From positions 64,001 through 127,500 of the forward strand of contig CAUYUJ010020673.1 of the NCBI GenBank assembly GCA_963575745.1: a stretch of 63,500 nucleotides of DNA, written 5' to 3'. Under the pieces are notes generated by a model, which was not told the DNA's origin, made no database searches, and saw nothing but the letters and a program-made list of their open reading frames with translations. The position numbers and the translations under genes were made by a program. Positions within the stretch are counted from its first letter, which is position 1, and each line of letters begins with the position of its first letter. This DNA comes from Prorocentrum cordatum (taxonomy: Eukaryota; Sar; Dinophyceae; Prorocentrales; Prorocentraceae). Below, piece after piece: positions 1 to 9,308 of this stretch.

Positions 1-507
1 AGCCAGCGCGCATCAGAAGAATATCACAAGTTATCTAGGCGTAGGTGGTTTAACGAAGGTTGTCCTCCTCTCTCTTGCCGCAACCCCTCCTGCCCCCTCC
101 TCCTCATCCTCTCCTGAGGGGCCTGGGAGGGTGGATGGGGGCGCGTGGGCAGCGGTTGGATAAAGCGCCCAAGATGGCACAATATGGCTCCGAGAGGGCC
201 TCAAGATACAAGATGTCTCAAAAACCCCAAGATGGCTCAATATGGCCCCCTACACACCACCAGGAAGCCCCAAGACGGCCCCAGGAGGGCCCCGCCAAGA
301 GCACCCCAAGAGGACCCCAAGAGAGCCCCAGGAGACCGCAGAGAACCTCTCACAACAACACCTCGCTTCGCTTGGGCATCGCTTCGGGATGGGATGACGG
401 GGATACGGGACACGCGAAGCGTCATCATCAAAAGGCGGGGGGCAGCGACCACAACCCAAGCGCATTGACGTAGCGCGCAGCTCGGTCGGTGCTGGGTTTA
501 CTATGTG
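1..507. repeat. Non-coding flank with CCAAGATGGCCC-type short repeats
   Basis: About 165-345 holds diverged copies of a 10-14 base word such as CCCCAAGATGGCC and CCCCAAGAGGGCC, the same family seen at 4.0, 6.9, 8.3, 13.6, 21.2, 22.6 and 23.4 kb. The ORFs across it are open in several frames because the word lacks stops, so none is credible as a gene. The rest of this stretch is downstream of the minus-strand gene that ends at 508, and I see nothing else in it. Confidence 0.6.
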
Positions 508-1005
508 TCACAACGATTCGACCCACCAGTCCCTCATCTGGTTGGCCAGCTCCTCCTCCGTCTTGGGCAGGGCGATCAGCTTGATGTACTTTGACACGTA
601 GATTTTCGCCTCCTCTTCGAACTTCCGGATGGTCGCAAGCTGGTCCTTATCCCCTGCTGACAGGGCAGTGTGGAGCTTAGCGCGCGACTCATCGGCGTCC
701 TCGGTGCCAATAGCATCAGCACCCACGCACCCAATGACGATCTCGAAGCGAAGCTCCTCATCAATATCTGTTGGAATGGGCGCGGGGGCCGCCGAAGCTG
801 CAGGAGTGGCCTCATCGGCCACGCAGGTATCGATCTCGTCGAACTGCCCCTTCAGGGTCTGGTGTTGAAGAGCCTCCTCTACCCCCTTGCTGTCCTTCAG
901 GGCCTGCTTGAGAATGTTATCGTAGGTCTGGGAGTAAATGATGTCTTCCACTAACTTCACATAGAGCTGGGCTGAGGGCTTGAGGGCCCCGCACCAACTC
1001 AAGTC
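508..1005 (-). CDS. Exon 4 of the unknown four-exon gene
   Basis: It encodes 165 residues, starting DLSWCGALKPSAQLYVKLVE after the acceptor CTGCCCAG|GAC and ending MRDWWVESL plus TGA. A short Ala-Pro linker (about residues 68-80) separates two helical, charged halves. The codon phase matches exon 3 exactly. Confidence 0.65.
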   Translation of the reverse strand, partial: DLSWCGALKPSAQLYVKLVEDIIYSQTYDNILKQALKDSKGVEEALQHQTLKGQFDEIDTCVADEATPAASAAPAPIPTDIDEELRFEIVIGCVGADAIGTEDADESRAKLHTALSAGDKDQLATIRKFEEEAKIYVSKYIKLIALPKTEEELANQMRDWWVESL

Positions 1006-4000
1006 CTGGGCAGACTGCCCCCCGGCGACCTTGCCACCAAAATGCGTTCGGTAAGCCGAGTGGTCACGGAGCGCGTTGCGCACAGCGACCTTGCCATCTG
1101 AATGCGTGCCAGATGCGTCCAAATGTTCGCCTGCACAGGCGCTCGGCCCGCCCCAGATGCGCGCGCGCTGCCGTTGCGCCCCCCGCGACCCCCACGCCAC
1201 AACCCCCATGAACGACGTCAAGTCATACCCCGGCACACCTTACTAACCCCCAGGAGCGCTGGATTATGAAGATGATGACGATGATGATGATGGCGACGAT
1301 GATGGCGACGATTGGGGGAGGTGTTAACGTCAACAAACAACGACGGACAGGGCAGGGCCGACGCCGGGTGGCAGAGCGGGGGCCAGGGGGCGCAGCGGCA
1401 ACGCGATCCAGGGCAGAACGGCAGCCGGGAAAGCCTAGGAGGTGAACCAGCACGTGCATCTTGAACAGGAGCAAGTCCAGGAGCCCTTTGCCATTCCCGC
1501 CCTTCGTCTTGCCAGAGAGGCCCCGCTCTGAAAGTTCGGCGCCGTCGACCGTCTTGTTCCTCACCATGTCGTTGACGGCAGCGAGCAACCAGTGCAGCGC
1601 TGAGTCGTTCCCCTGACCGGCCTTCTTGGTGAAGAGTTCCAAACGGTAGATGCTGTTATGCGGCGAGGCCTGCCCCCGCTCCTCGTCCGCCGCGAGCACC
1701 AGGTCCCGCGCAACCGGGTCCGTGAGGATCCGAGAGTATACCGTGAGAGCGGTGTCCACATAGCCGGCGGTGAACTGAGGTTTCTCATGGGTCGTGCCGG
1801 GCACCACGACGGTCGCGAAGGTCACTTCCTTGACGTAGAGCTGGTGAACTTTATCGGCCTCGATGGCAACGCCTCCATTGGATTTCTCGTACGCTGCCTT
1901 GAGGGCAGCTATCTCGATGGCCCTCTTGGGCCCAGTGCGGTACATTGCATTGAAATCAGCTCCGTATTCCTCTCTCTGGTTGGCAGACTTGAGCCAGATG
2001 TCATCTTCCTTGGCAACGTAGACAAACTCCATGGATGCGCTCAGCAGACACGTCTTCCACGTAGCCAGCGCCTCCTCGTCGTTAGCGTCGACGTCTTCGC
2101 CGATGCGGAGCAGGAGCGCGTGGCGCATTTCTTCTGGCGACATGAACGGCATCCATCCCTTCTCTTTCAGCTTGGGAGGGTTGCCCCACGCGCCCACCCT
2201 AGTGACCTTCGGGCATCTGTCCACTGGGTTCTTGAAGTAGTGATCCTCCAGGGATTGAGTAAACGAGTTGTTGATGGGCGCTCCAGGCGTAGGGGACTTG
2301 AAAGGGTTTATACACATGAGGTTGCCCCCAGCCTTGACCGCGCGATCAGTGCCGCCCCGGGCCATGGCGTCCTTGAAATTGCTCATCTTGAAGGGCTCCT
2401 GGGCAGGCGGTAAGTTGATATGCATTGTTTTCGGTTGCTATGTTGTTTTGAATTATTTCGCGTTTGTCACGCGTCCGCTCTAATAAGACGCGCGCCTGAG
2501 TGGGCGCCTCGGCTGGCCCATCCAAATCAATTCCAAGAAACAACAGCCCATAAATGCAAACACTATTTGGGGGAGGGACGCAAACGCGTTCCCGAATAAC
2601 GCAGACTGCAATCGCCGACCTCATCAGCGGACAATACGCGGCGGTTGCTGCTGAAGGGTGGAAGGGAAAAAAAGATGTGAGAGGAGGGAAACCAGGCGGG
2701 GCAGCAGTAGTACGTATTACCCCAGCGCGACCCTACCTAAAAGTTGGAGCCCCCTAGGAAAGCAGCATTAGTTGCTATGGTATGATATGCCATGCTATGC
2801 TGCGCTATGCTATGCTATGCTGTTATCTGCTGCGCTATGCAACGCTATGCTATGATATGCTAAGGTATGGTATGACATGCTGCGCTGTGATATGCTATGC
2901 TATGCTATGTTATGATATGCTAAGCTGCGCTGTGTTATATTATGCTATGCTATGACATGTTATGGTATGATATGCGATGCTGTACCATGCTATGCTATGC
3001 TTGTCTATGTTAGACTATGCTATGCTATGCGATGCTACCGCAGAGCTGCGCTATGCGAAGCTAAGCTGAGCTAAGCGAACCCTCTAGGCAGAGCCAGGTA
3101 GGGAATTACACCCTTGCGTTGCTTTTGTTTTAGCTTTGCACTGCTTTGCGTTGCTTGTGGTTTGCGTTGCTGTCGCTGCTGTTGCGTTGCCTTTGCGTTG
3201 GTGATGTGCTATGATATGCTCTGCTCTGCTATGCTATGCTATGCTGCGCGGTGATGTGCTGTGCTGTGCCGTGCTGCGCTATGCTATGCTGTGATATGCG
3301 ATGCGATGCTGTGCTATGCTATGCTATGCTGGGATACGCTGTGATATGCTATGCTGCACTATGCTATGCTACGATCTGCTATGCTATGATGTGATCTGCT
3401 ATGCTGAATCTCAGCGAAGCTAAGATGAAGGTAAGCTAAGCTAAGATAAACCTGGGGTAGGATGAAGGTAAGCTAAGGTAAAATGAAATACGCTAAGCTA
3501 AACTGAAATAAGCAACGCGAAGCTAAGGGAACGTCACTGGGGGTGCCGCGGGGCAGACGATGCCGGGGGAACCGCTCTGGGCGCGCCCCACTGCCCCACC
3601 CTTGAAGCCTCAGAATAAGAACACTTCTAGGCAGAGCCTAGGTAGGGAATACAAACCGCTGTGTGTTGTAGTAGGTGCCCAGGCAGGCCCAGGGCGGCGC
3701 CCTCGTGACCGCCGCTGGCAATCGTGAGCGGGTCCAGGGTCAAGATGTCTTCGAAGATGGGATGCGCAATGATCCTGTTGTAGGCGCGCAACAGCTCGTT
3801 GTAGTGAGTCTTGTTCATGCCGAACGTCGCCGGGTCGAGGGTGCTCTGCGGCGCTGTGGCGGCATGCTGATGGTTGGCCCCCGGCTGGGAGGCGTCGGAG
3901 GAGGAGGGGGAGGGCGACGAGGGCGAGGGCGAGGAGGACGAGGAAGCCAAAACAAGACGACCAAGAGGGCCCCAATACGGCCCACGGGGCGCCCAAGACG

Positions 4001-4650
4001 GCCCAAGACAACCCCTATGCATCCAGGTCCATGTTAACTCTAGGTTGTTCCATCTTGCAGCCGTGCCGCAGAAAACACCATATCCCACGTTGTTCCAACT
4101 TGCAGTCGCGCCATGCGCAGCGAGAGGAGGCACCCAAGAAGAAGCCGCAAGAAGCCCCGAGAAAAAGGCCCCCAAGAGGAAGCCCACAAGACAGAAGACG
4201 CCCCCACGAGGCCTCAGACCACGCCCCCATGCCCCCCAAAGGGGCCTCGAAACTGAGAAACCGCCGAGAGGCCCCGCAGCGGCATCCCACGAGATCCCGA
4301 CGAACGTCAACCAAAAGGCCTCTGACCCACAACCCAGGCACGGTTGCGGGATGGGCTGGCCGAAAATCACAAGAAGATAGTGGGGGTTGTTAGTTGCGCG
4401 TCGGAGGCCTCTGCATCCACCGCCATCATCGCGGCGTCGGGGGGAGAAGCCGTGGAAGGGGCATCCTGGCGATGATCCCATTGCCGTCGGCGGCGTGCTC
4501 AGCCCACCAGCAGCAGCGTCGTCGGCTGGTTTGATGCCCCCCCTTGCTGCTCCCCTTCCCCTTGTTGGCGGCCTTCTTGGGCGCATCACCGCCGCTGAGT
4601 GAAGCGGGCCGTTTCGGAGGTTGGGCCTTCTTGCTGACGGCGGGCGCCAT
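508..4650 (-). CDS. Four-exon gene of unknown function (gene model)
   Basis: Proposed exons in reading order are 4650-~4508, 3884-3657, 2398-1448 and 1005-508. The start ATG (4650) opens a Lys/Ala/Pro-rich N-terminus (MAPAVSKKAQPPKRPASL). Exon 2 carries FGMNKTHYNELLRAYNRII. Exon 3 starts after a clean CCTGCCCAG acceptor and encodes 317 residues. Exon 4 starts after CTGCCCAG and encodes 165 residues and a TGA stop. Exons 2, 3 and 4 join in phase 0 without adjustment, which is the main support; the exon 1 end is uncertain because the visible donor does not give the right phase. No signal peptide, membrane segment or known domain is visible. It is a soluble, charged protein of about 600 residues and I do not recognise the family. 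Intron 2 holds a CCTACCTA-ended repeat. Confidence 0.6.
1006..1447 (-). other. Intron 3 of the unknown gene
   Basis: It runs from donor GTTCACC (1447) to the acceptor CCCAG at 1006. It holds a GATGATGAC-type microsatellite (about 1265-1310) and two imperfect copies of a ~55-base segment containing CATTYRGRTGGCAAGGTCGC (1030-1115). It can be read through in two frames but lacks protein-like composition. Confidence 0.5.
1448..2398 (-). CDS. Exon 3 of the unknown four-exon gene
   Basis: It encodes 317 residues, from EPFKMSNFKDAMARGG to LLLFKMHVL. The frame is open for 951 bases, is rich in charged and aromatic residues and lacks low-complexity stretches, so it is the most convincing coding block in the first 10 kb. 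The apparent start MHINLPPAQ seen upstream in frame is the polypyrimidine and acceptor region read as protein; the real exon begins at 2398 after CTTACCGCCTGCCCAG. No catalytic motif or known domain was recognised. Confidence 0.75.
2722..3650 (+). mobile_element. CCTACCTA-ended repeat, full-length copy 1 (introner-like)
   Basis: The left end is CGACCCTACCTAAAAGTTGG and the right end, read inward, is TTCCCTACCTAGGCTCTGCC, so both ends carry CCCTACCTA. Between them lie ATGCT-type microsatellite (2770-3050), an internal marker CTCTAGGCAGAGCCAGGTAG (about 3083), TTTGC-rich DNA, more ATGCT repeats, AGCTAA repeats and a conserved 3' block ending AGAATAAGAACACTTCTAGG. A copy in reverse orientation at 24455-25330 has the same order of parts. 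It sits in an intron, with its end about six bases from the donor at 3656. It encodes no protein. Confidence 0.65.
3657..3884 (-). CDS. Exon 2 of the unknown four-exon gene
   Basis: It encodes 76 residues, beginning PGANHQHAATAPQSTLDP after acceptor GCCTCCCAG and containing THYNELLRAYNRIIAHPIFE. The donor is GCG|GTTTGT (3656). Its length is a multiple of three and it joins exon 3 in phase 0. Confidence 0.6.
3885..4507 (-). repeat. Intron 1 with CCAAGA(T/G)GGCCC words
   Basis: 3900-3950 is a GAGGAGGAC-type tract forming the polypyrimidine run before exon 2 in the gene sense. 3955-4290 holds many CCCCAAGAGG / CCACAAGAC words of the dispersed short-word family. Two near-copies of TTGTTCCA(A/T)CTTGCAG(C/T)C lie at about 4047 and 4092. 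The long ORFs here are shadows. Confidence 0.5.
4508..4650 (-). CDS. Exon 1 (start) of the unknown four-exon gene
   Basis: ATG at 4650 opens MAPAVSKKAQPPKRPASLSG and runs through a basic Lys/Gly/Ser-rich segment to HQTSRRRCCWW. The PPKRPAS stretch is of the KRPA type common in dinoflagellate proteins. The end is approximate: the donor at 4507 (GTGGGC) gives the wrong phase for exon 2. Confidence 0.5.
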
Positions 4651-5377
4651 GAATGATGATACCGATCAGCAGCAGCGTTGAGTATCAGAAGAAACTTGGA
4701 GCGGTCTTGGCGGTGGCGCGGCGGCGGTGGGGGGGGGGGGGGGCGCTCGAACTCGCGCAATCTGCGGGCGCGCAGCAGCGGATCCACAGCAGCAGACCCG
4801 ACCCGCCCCGCTCTGCCGCTGCGCTCGGGGGCGAATCGAGCGCAGAGAGCGCCGGGCGGCCGCCCCACCCCGCTCTGCACTCAGGGGCACCCCTGGGTGC
4901 AGAGAGGGCCGGGGGCGCACAATTTCCAGAGTGCAGAGAGCGCCGGGGCGGCCGCCCCACCCCGCCCTGCACTCCGAAACCCTGCCCCCCCCCCGCCCCT
5001 CTCACTCAGGGGCGTGCCCGGGGGCCCCCCTCGCTCCTCTGCGCCACCGCCCAGGTGCGCCCCCGAGGACCCCCTTGCTCTGCGCTCAGGGGCGCCCCCG
5101 AGCGCAGCAGAGGGGAAGAACAGCGCTGATCAACAAGGGACAAGGCGGGGGAGGAGGAGGAGGAGGAGGAGGAGGAGGAGGAGGAGGGGGAGGAGGAGGA
5201 GGAGGGAGGAGGAGGAGGAGGAAGATGATGACGACGACGACGGCCGATGCTGCTGGGGGGAGGGGGGAGGGGGGAGGAGTGATCAGCAGCAGCAAGCAGC
5301 AGCGGCGGGCCCCTTCCCGTCGGTCGTTGGCTGCTCGAACGCCGCCCTGCTGATCATTATCGGTCATGCCCAGAACG
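4651..5377. repeat. GC-rich tandem repeats and a GGA microsatellite
   Basis: 4785-5110 contains repeats built on GCTCTGCACTCAGGGGC and its complement (GGGTGCAGAGAG), which can fold into local hairpins. 5145-5235 is a GGA tract. Every frame is open, so the long ORFs across it are compositional. No gene is seen. Confidence 0.6.
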
Positions 5378-5523
5378 GCGCAGGGGCGGGCATGTGTTTC
5401 TGTTGTTGTCTCTCATCAACCACGCCCAGGGCGTCGAACCCTATGGCGATGGCTTATCATTATTCGACGTCGGCTTCCAAGGCATGGCAGACTCGCGTGA
5501 AACACCTGCCCGCCCCTGCGCCG
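5378..5523. repeat. Inverted repeat, ~25-base arms
   Basis: GGCGCAGGGGCGGGCA followed by TGTGTTTC at about 5379-5401 is mirrored by GAAACACCTGCCCGCCCCTG at 5498-5517, with one mismatch and about 97 bases between the arms. The spacer has no convincing coding sequence. Confidence 0.7.
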
Positions 5524-6110
5524 TCGCGGGATTGAGCGCCCACTTGCTGCGAGCTAAAGGCCGGCCCCCATCATCAATCATCATCTTCTTCCTCCTCCAC
5601 TCCCTCCACCTCCTCCGCCTTCATCTTCTCCTTTTCTTCCCCGCCATCATCGCCCCCCCCCCCCCCCCCCCTCGTCGTCGTCCTCCGGCGGGCGGGGCGC
5701 GGCGAATTGGCGGCCGGGGTTCAACCTCTCACGTAGAAATGATTGTTGGGGGGGCGACTAAGAAGAAGAAGAAACCTGAGGGCGCAACGCAAAAACCGAG
5801 CCCTGAGAGCGCAACGCAAACACCTGGAGGGATGACATCATGGAATCCCACCAGCCCTCTGGGCGCAGGTGGTCGGGACAGAGTTTCCTGTTCCAGCGGC
5901 CCCCTTCTTCCCCTTCGGGGAAGGGTTTGCCCCCCCTCCTCCCCCCACCCCCTGCCCTGGACATGGACAGGGGGGCTCGCGGGTAGTAGTTGGAGCGTCT
6001 AATTGGCCCAAGACGGTTCCAAGTGGCCCCGAGAACGTTCCGAGAAGGCTCCGAGAGGCCTCCGAGATGCCCAAGGAGCCCCCCGATATATCAAAGTCAA
6101 TTCTCCTCGT
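5524..6110. repeat. Non-coding interval with short tandem repeats
   Basis: 5580-5690 is a CCT/CAT-rich tract with a run of about 20 C (around 5656-5670). 5775-5835 holds two to three copies of a ~27-base unit containing CTGAGRGCGCAACGCAAAMAC. 6000-6080 is made of CCAAGACGG/CCGAGA short words. No gene is seen. Confidence 0.5.
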
Positions 6111-6805
6111 CGCCGAAGATGCCTTTGCTTCAGCTTGCGTTTGCTTTTGCTTGGTTTTGCGTTTGCTTTGCCTTCGCGCACGCGCGCATTTGTTTTGCAT
6201 TCGCCCGCCGGGTGGGCTCTCTGATCGTACTGTTGCACATTGCGGGTGCTTGGCCGCTCCTTTGGTTTGCGTTCGTTTTTGCTTTGCTTTGCTTTGCGCT
6301 TCTTTGCGTTGCTTGTGCTTTGCTTTGCTGTTGCTGCTGTTGCCTTGCCTTTGCATTGCTGCTATGATATGCTATGCTCCACTATGCTTTGCTATGAAAG
6401 TCTGTGCTCTGCTGCGCAATGCTGCGCTATGCGATGCTATGCTAGGCTGCGCTATGTTATGCTAGGCTAAGGTATGCTATGCGATGCTGCGCTATGCAAT
6501 ACTGTGCCATGCTGCGCTATGACATGATATGATATGGTACGCTATGATATGATATGCTGGGCTATGCTAGGCTATGTTATGCTAAGCTCAGCTAAACGAA
6601 TCTACGATGAAGCTAAGCTAAGCTAAGCTAAGCGAAGCTGAGCTAAAATGAAATACGCAAAGCTAAGGTAAAAGGGGCGCAACTGGGGGAACGAACTACG
6701 GGGCGGGGGCCGGGGGAACCGCCTGGGCGAGGAACATTGCCCGGCCCTTTCAAGCTAATAGGATAAGAATCCTCGAGGCAGAGCCTAGGTAGTAAGGACA
6801 AATCA
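6111..6805 (+). mobile_element. CCTACCTA-ended repeat, 5'-truncated copy
   Basis: It has the same inner order as the copy at 2.7 kb: TTTGC-rich DNA (6130-6360), ATGCT-type microsatellite (6360-6580), AGCTAA repeats (6585-6640), then the conserved 3' block with GGGGGAACCGCC, GGATAAGAATCCTCGAGGC and the terminal AGAGCCTAGGTAG (6780-6793). No left tag (CGACCCTACCTA) was found, so its 5' end is missing or diverged. No coding sequence. Confidence 0.6.
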
Positions 6806-7129
6806 AACGGAACATGAATTATGTTCGTTTTCGATGATTTTCCAAGGCCCCAAGATGGCCCCAAGATGGCCCAAGAGGGCCCCGGGGGGGGGGCCTAAGA
6901 GAAGAGCCCCAAGACGGCACCAGGGGCGCTCCAAGAGCGCTACAAGAGGGGTCCAGGAGGGGGGGGGGCTGATCATCAAAAAAGACCACCCACTTCTTCT
7001 TTGATCGATCTTCTCCAAGAGGGCTCCAAGAGGGCTTCCGAGGCCTCCAAGACAGCTCCAAGGCCCCCAAGACGCCCCCGAGATGATGCCCCCCCCCAAG
7101 AAGAAGAAGCCCCCAAGAAGCCCCAAGAT
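6806..7129. repeat. CCAAGATGGCCC short-word cluster
   Basis: It consists of dense words such as CCCCAAGATGGCCC, CCAAGAGGGC and CCAAGACGGCAC. ORFs across it on both strands are a result of the stop-free word. No gene is seen. Confidence 0.6.
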
Positions 7130-8280
7130 GGCTGGTGACCCTGGAACCCCCCTTGGAAACATTCGGAGGCCGCACATTTCGGCGCGCCCCTCGCATGGAT
7201 CGCGGGGCTGGCCGTTTGGTGGCCGGGGGCCATCCTGGAGCCCTCCTGGACACCTTCGGAGACTGCTCATTTCGACACGCCACTCACCACGTGGATCTTG
7301 GGGCTGGCGGCGTGGCTGATGGACGGCCGGAGGCCTCAATGGCATGGGAAAAAACAGCTGAAAGGCTAGGGCTGGGATGACAACGAAGCAACCGTATCGC
7401 TCCCCGACGGCATGGTTGGGCGTGGTCGGGCGTCGGTTGGGCGTGGCGCGTGCAATCGTGACAACAAGAGAGCCAGAACCGCGTCTCGGCGACTCTCAAT
7501 CCTGCTCAGATTCTTGATGCGTGATATCATGCCAATAGACAGAACCCTATCCGGCAACTCTCAAACCTCAGATTCTGGCATACCTAACCCAAGACTGCCT
7601 AACGTGGCGCCAAGACTGCCTAGGATGGCTCCAAAACTGCCTAACCCAAGACATGCATCCCCAAGACATGCAACCCAAGACATACATACCTAACCCAAGA
7701 CATACATACCTAACCCAAGACTGGCCAAGATGGCGCCAAGACGGCCGTGATATTGCCCATGCGCATACTTTGAGCTCAAGCTCAAGACATACATACTGTT
7801 ATTAGTATTATCAGTATTATTGTTATTTATTGAGGAGGAGGAGGAGGAGGAGACCGAGCGAACGATGAGGACTCGAGGGCGAGGGGAAAACCGCCCCCCC
7901 TCCGGACCCCCCGGCCCCACTCCCCCTTGTCCTCCTCCTCCTCCTCCTCCTCCTCCTCCTCCTCCTCCTTCTCATCCCCCTCCTTCCCATCGTCCCCCCC
8001 CGTGCGCCCCGCCCAGGGGTTCCCCGCTGAACGGCGCGAGGTACGGCGCAGCGCATATATTTTGTCATCTTCTATATATTAAATTGTATTACATATCTTA
8101 TAGACATACTATCGTATAATATCCTACCTTATCGTATGTAATATCTTATATTAGCTTTAGCTTGGATTTAGCTAAGCTTCAGCTTAGCTTCAGCTTAGCT
8201 TTAGCTTAGCTTTAGCTTTAGCTTAGCTCTAGCTTTACCTTAACTTTAAGTTTAGCTTTAGCTCAGCTTCAGCATAGTTT
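7130..8280 (+). repeat. Dispersed copy of the ~985-bp repeat unit with AGCTTT tail
   Basis: It begins GGCTGGTGACCCTGGAACCC and contains, in order, CATTTCGGCGCGCCCCTCGC, CGTGATATCATGCCAATAGA, several CCTAACCCAAGACTGCC words, a GAGGAGGAG tract, and GCGCAGCGCATATATTTTG. It then ends with TATCCTACCTTATCG and a TTAGCTTTAGC repeat (8145-8280). The same order occurs three times in tandem at 29.36-33.5 kb. It has no credible ORF. Confidence 0.8.
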
Positions 8281-8787
8281 TAGCCTCAAGAGAAGGACTC
8301 CAAGAGGGCCCCAAGCGGCCCCCAGAGGCACCCCTGAGGCACCCAAGACGCCCCAGAGCCCCCCTGGAACGCCAAGACGCCCCCAAGACGCCCCAAGAGG
8401 CATCCCAGAAGAGGCCAGCCGGGCCCTACTACAGGACCTCGCTCCGCATGGTTGCGGCATGACTTGGGATGTTATGCCTCAGGAGGCTTTCGAGCCCTCC
8501 TCCTCCTTCGAACGCTTCGGCCCCCCTCCTCTCTGTTGCTTCTACAACGCCTCCTTCATCACCTCAACTCGCCTGGGCGTCGTTTCTGGATGGGCTGGTG
8601 GTGATACGCGAAGCGTCAATTACAGGAGGGGGGAGGGGGGCCCTCATCATCGCCACAAAGCGCGCTACCCCGTGCAATTGTTGCAGACCCCAAGTTCGTG
8701 CAACGGTATTGACAGCAAGCAGTTCAATCCCAACAGCCGCCACTCAGTGCAGTCCATCATGCTGCGTCAGGCTCCACGCGCGCCCAC
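8281..8787. repeat. Short-word repeats and spacer
   Basis: 8285-8410 is rich in CCCCAAGACGCCCC / CCAAGAGGC words. 8410-8787 is unique-looking DNA; its minus strand would be intron or exon sequence downstream of the exon at 8788-8868, but I could not place another exon with confidence. Confidence 0.35.
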
Positions 8788-8868
8788 TGAGGAGCGCCCG
8801 CCGTCCACGTTCGTGATGATCCTCAGGAACGATCCAGACGTGTGCGCGTGCTTGGCGCCCTTGAAATC
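8788..8868 (-). CDS. Candidate 27-codon internal exon
   Basis: Acceptor CCCCGCCAG|GAT, 27 codons (DFKGAKHAHTSGSFLRIITN then VDGGRSS), and donor TCA|GTGGGC. Its length is an exact multiple of three and it is flanked by low-complexity DNA. The family is not recognised, and flanking exons of the same gene were not found. Confidence 0.4.
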
Positions 8869-9308
8869 CTGGCGGGGGACCAGGCCCCCCCCCCCGCCCC
8901 CAGCAGCCCAGCGGGGCCCCAGAGTGGGGGGGATGAAGAATGGATGGAGGAGGTGGGATGGATGAAAAGAATAAGTAGAAGGGAAAACGGCGGGGGAGGA
9001 GGTAGGTAATAGGACAATATACACGGGGAAGCGTAGATAGGGCAGCACGTATGAATACGATGAAAGAAGGATTGATGGGAGGGGGGATGGACGGGTGGGC
9101 GATGACGAACGAAGGATGGGGGGAGACAGGGCGCGCGGTGGAGGAGGACGGGCGAAGAATATGGGACCAGGGATGGAACCGGAAGAATGAGATGCTGTGA
9201 AGATTATCCCGACAAAGTAACCTAACAGCGATGTGTAGGAGCATAATATCTGGAAGCATCCCCCTTAATATTCAGATGAGAACCCAATTGTAAAATTCTG
9301 TTGTTCTC
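8869..9308. other. Purine-rich spacer, no gene seen
   Basis: It consists of GGATGGATGG-like and GGAGG-rich sequence between the small exon and the CAGCCT satellite. Minus-strand ORFs here are Pro/Ser-rich and compositional. Confidence 0.5.

Noticed and set aside
3627-4880. 417-codon minus ORF as a single protein
   Set aside because: Only the part at 3657-3884 is protein-like; the rest crosses short-word repeats and GC-rich tandem repeats.
4653-5535. Plus-strand ORFs of 158-285 codons
   Set aside because: Arg/Pro/Gly-rich translations of GC repeats and GGA tract; open on both strands.
7690-7790. CRISPR-like array from repeated CATACATACC words
   Set aside because: Units have no constant repeat-spacer length, and the region is part of the eukaryotic ~985-bp repeat.
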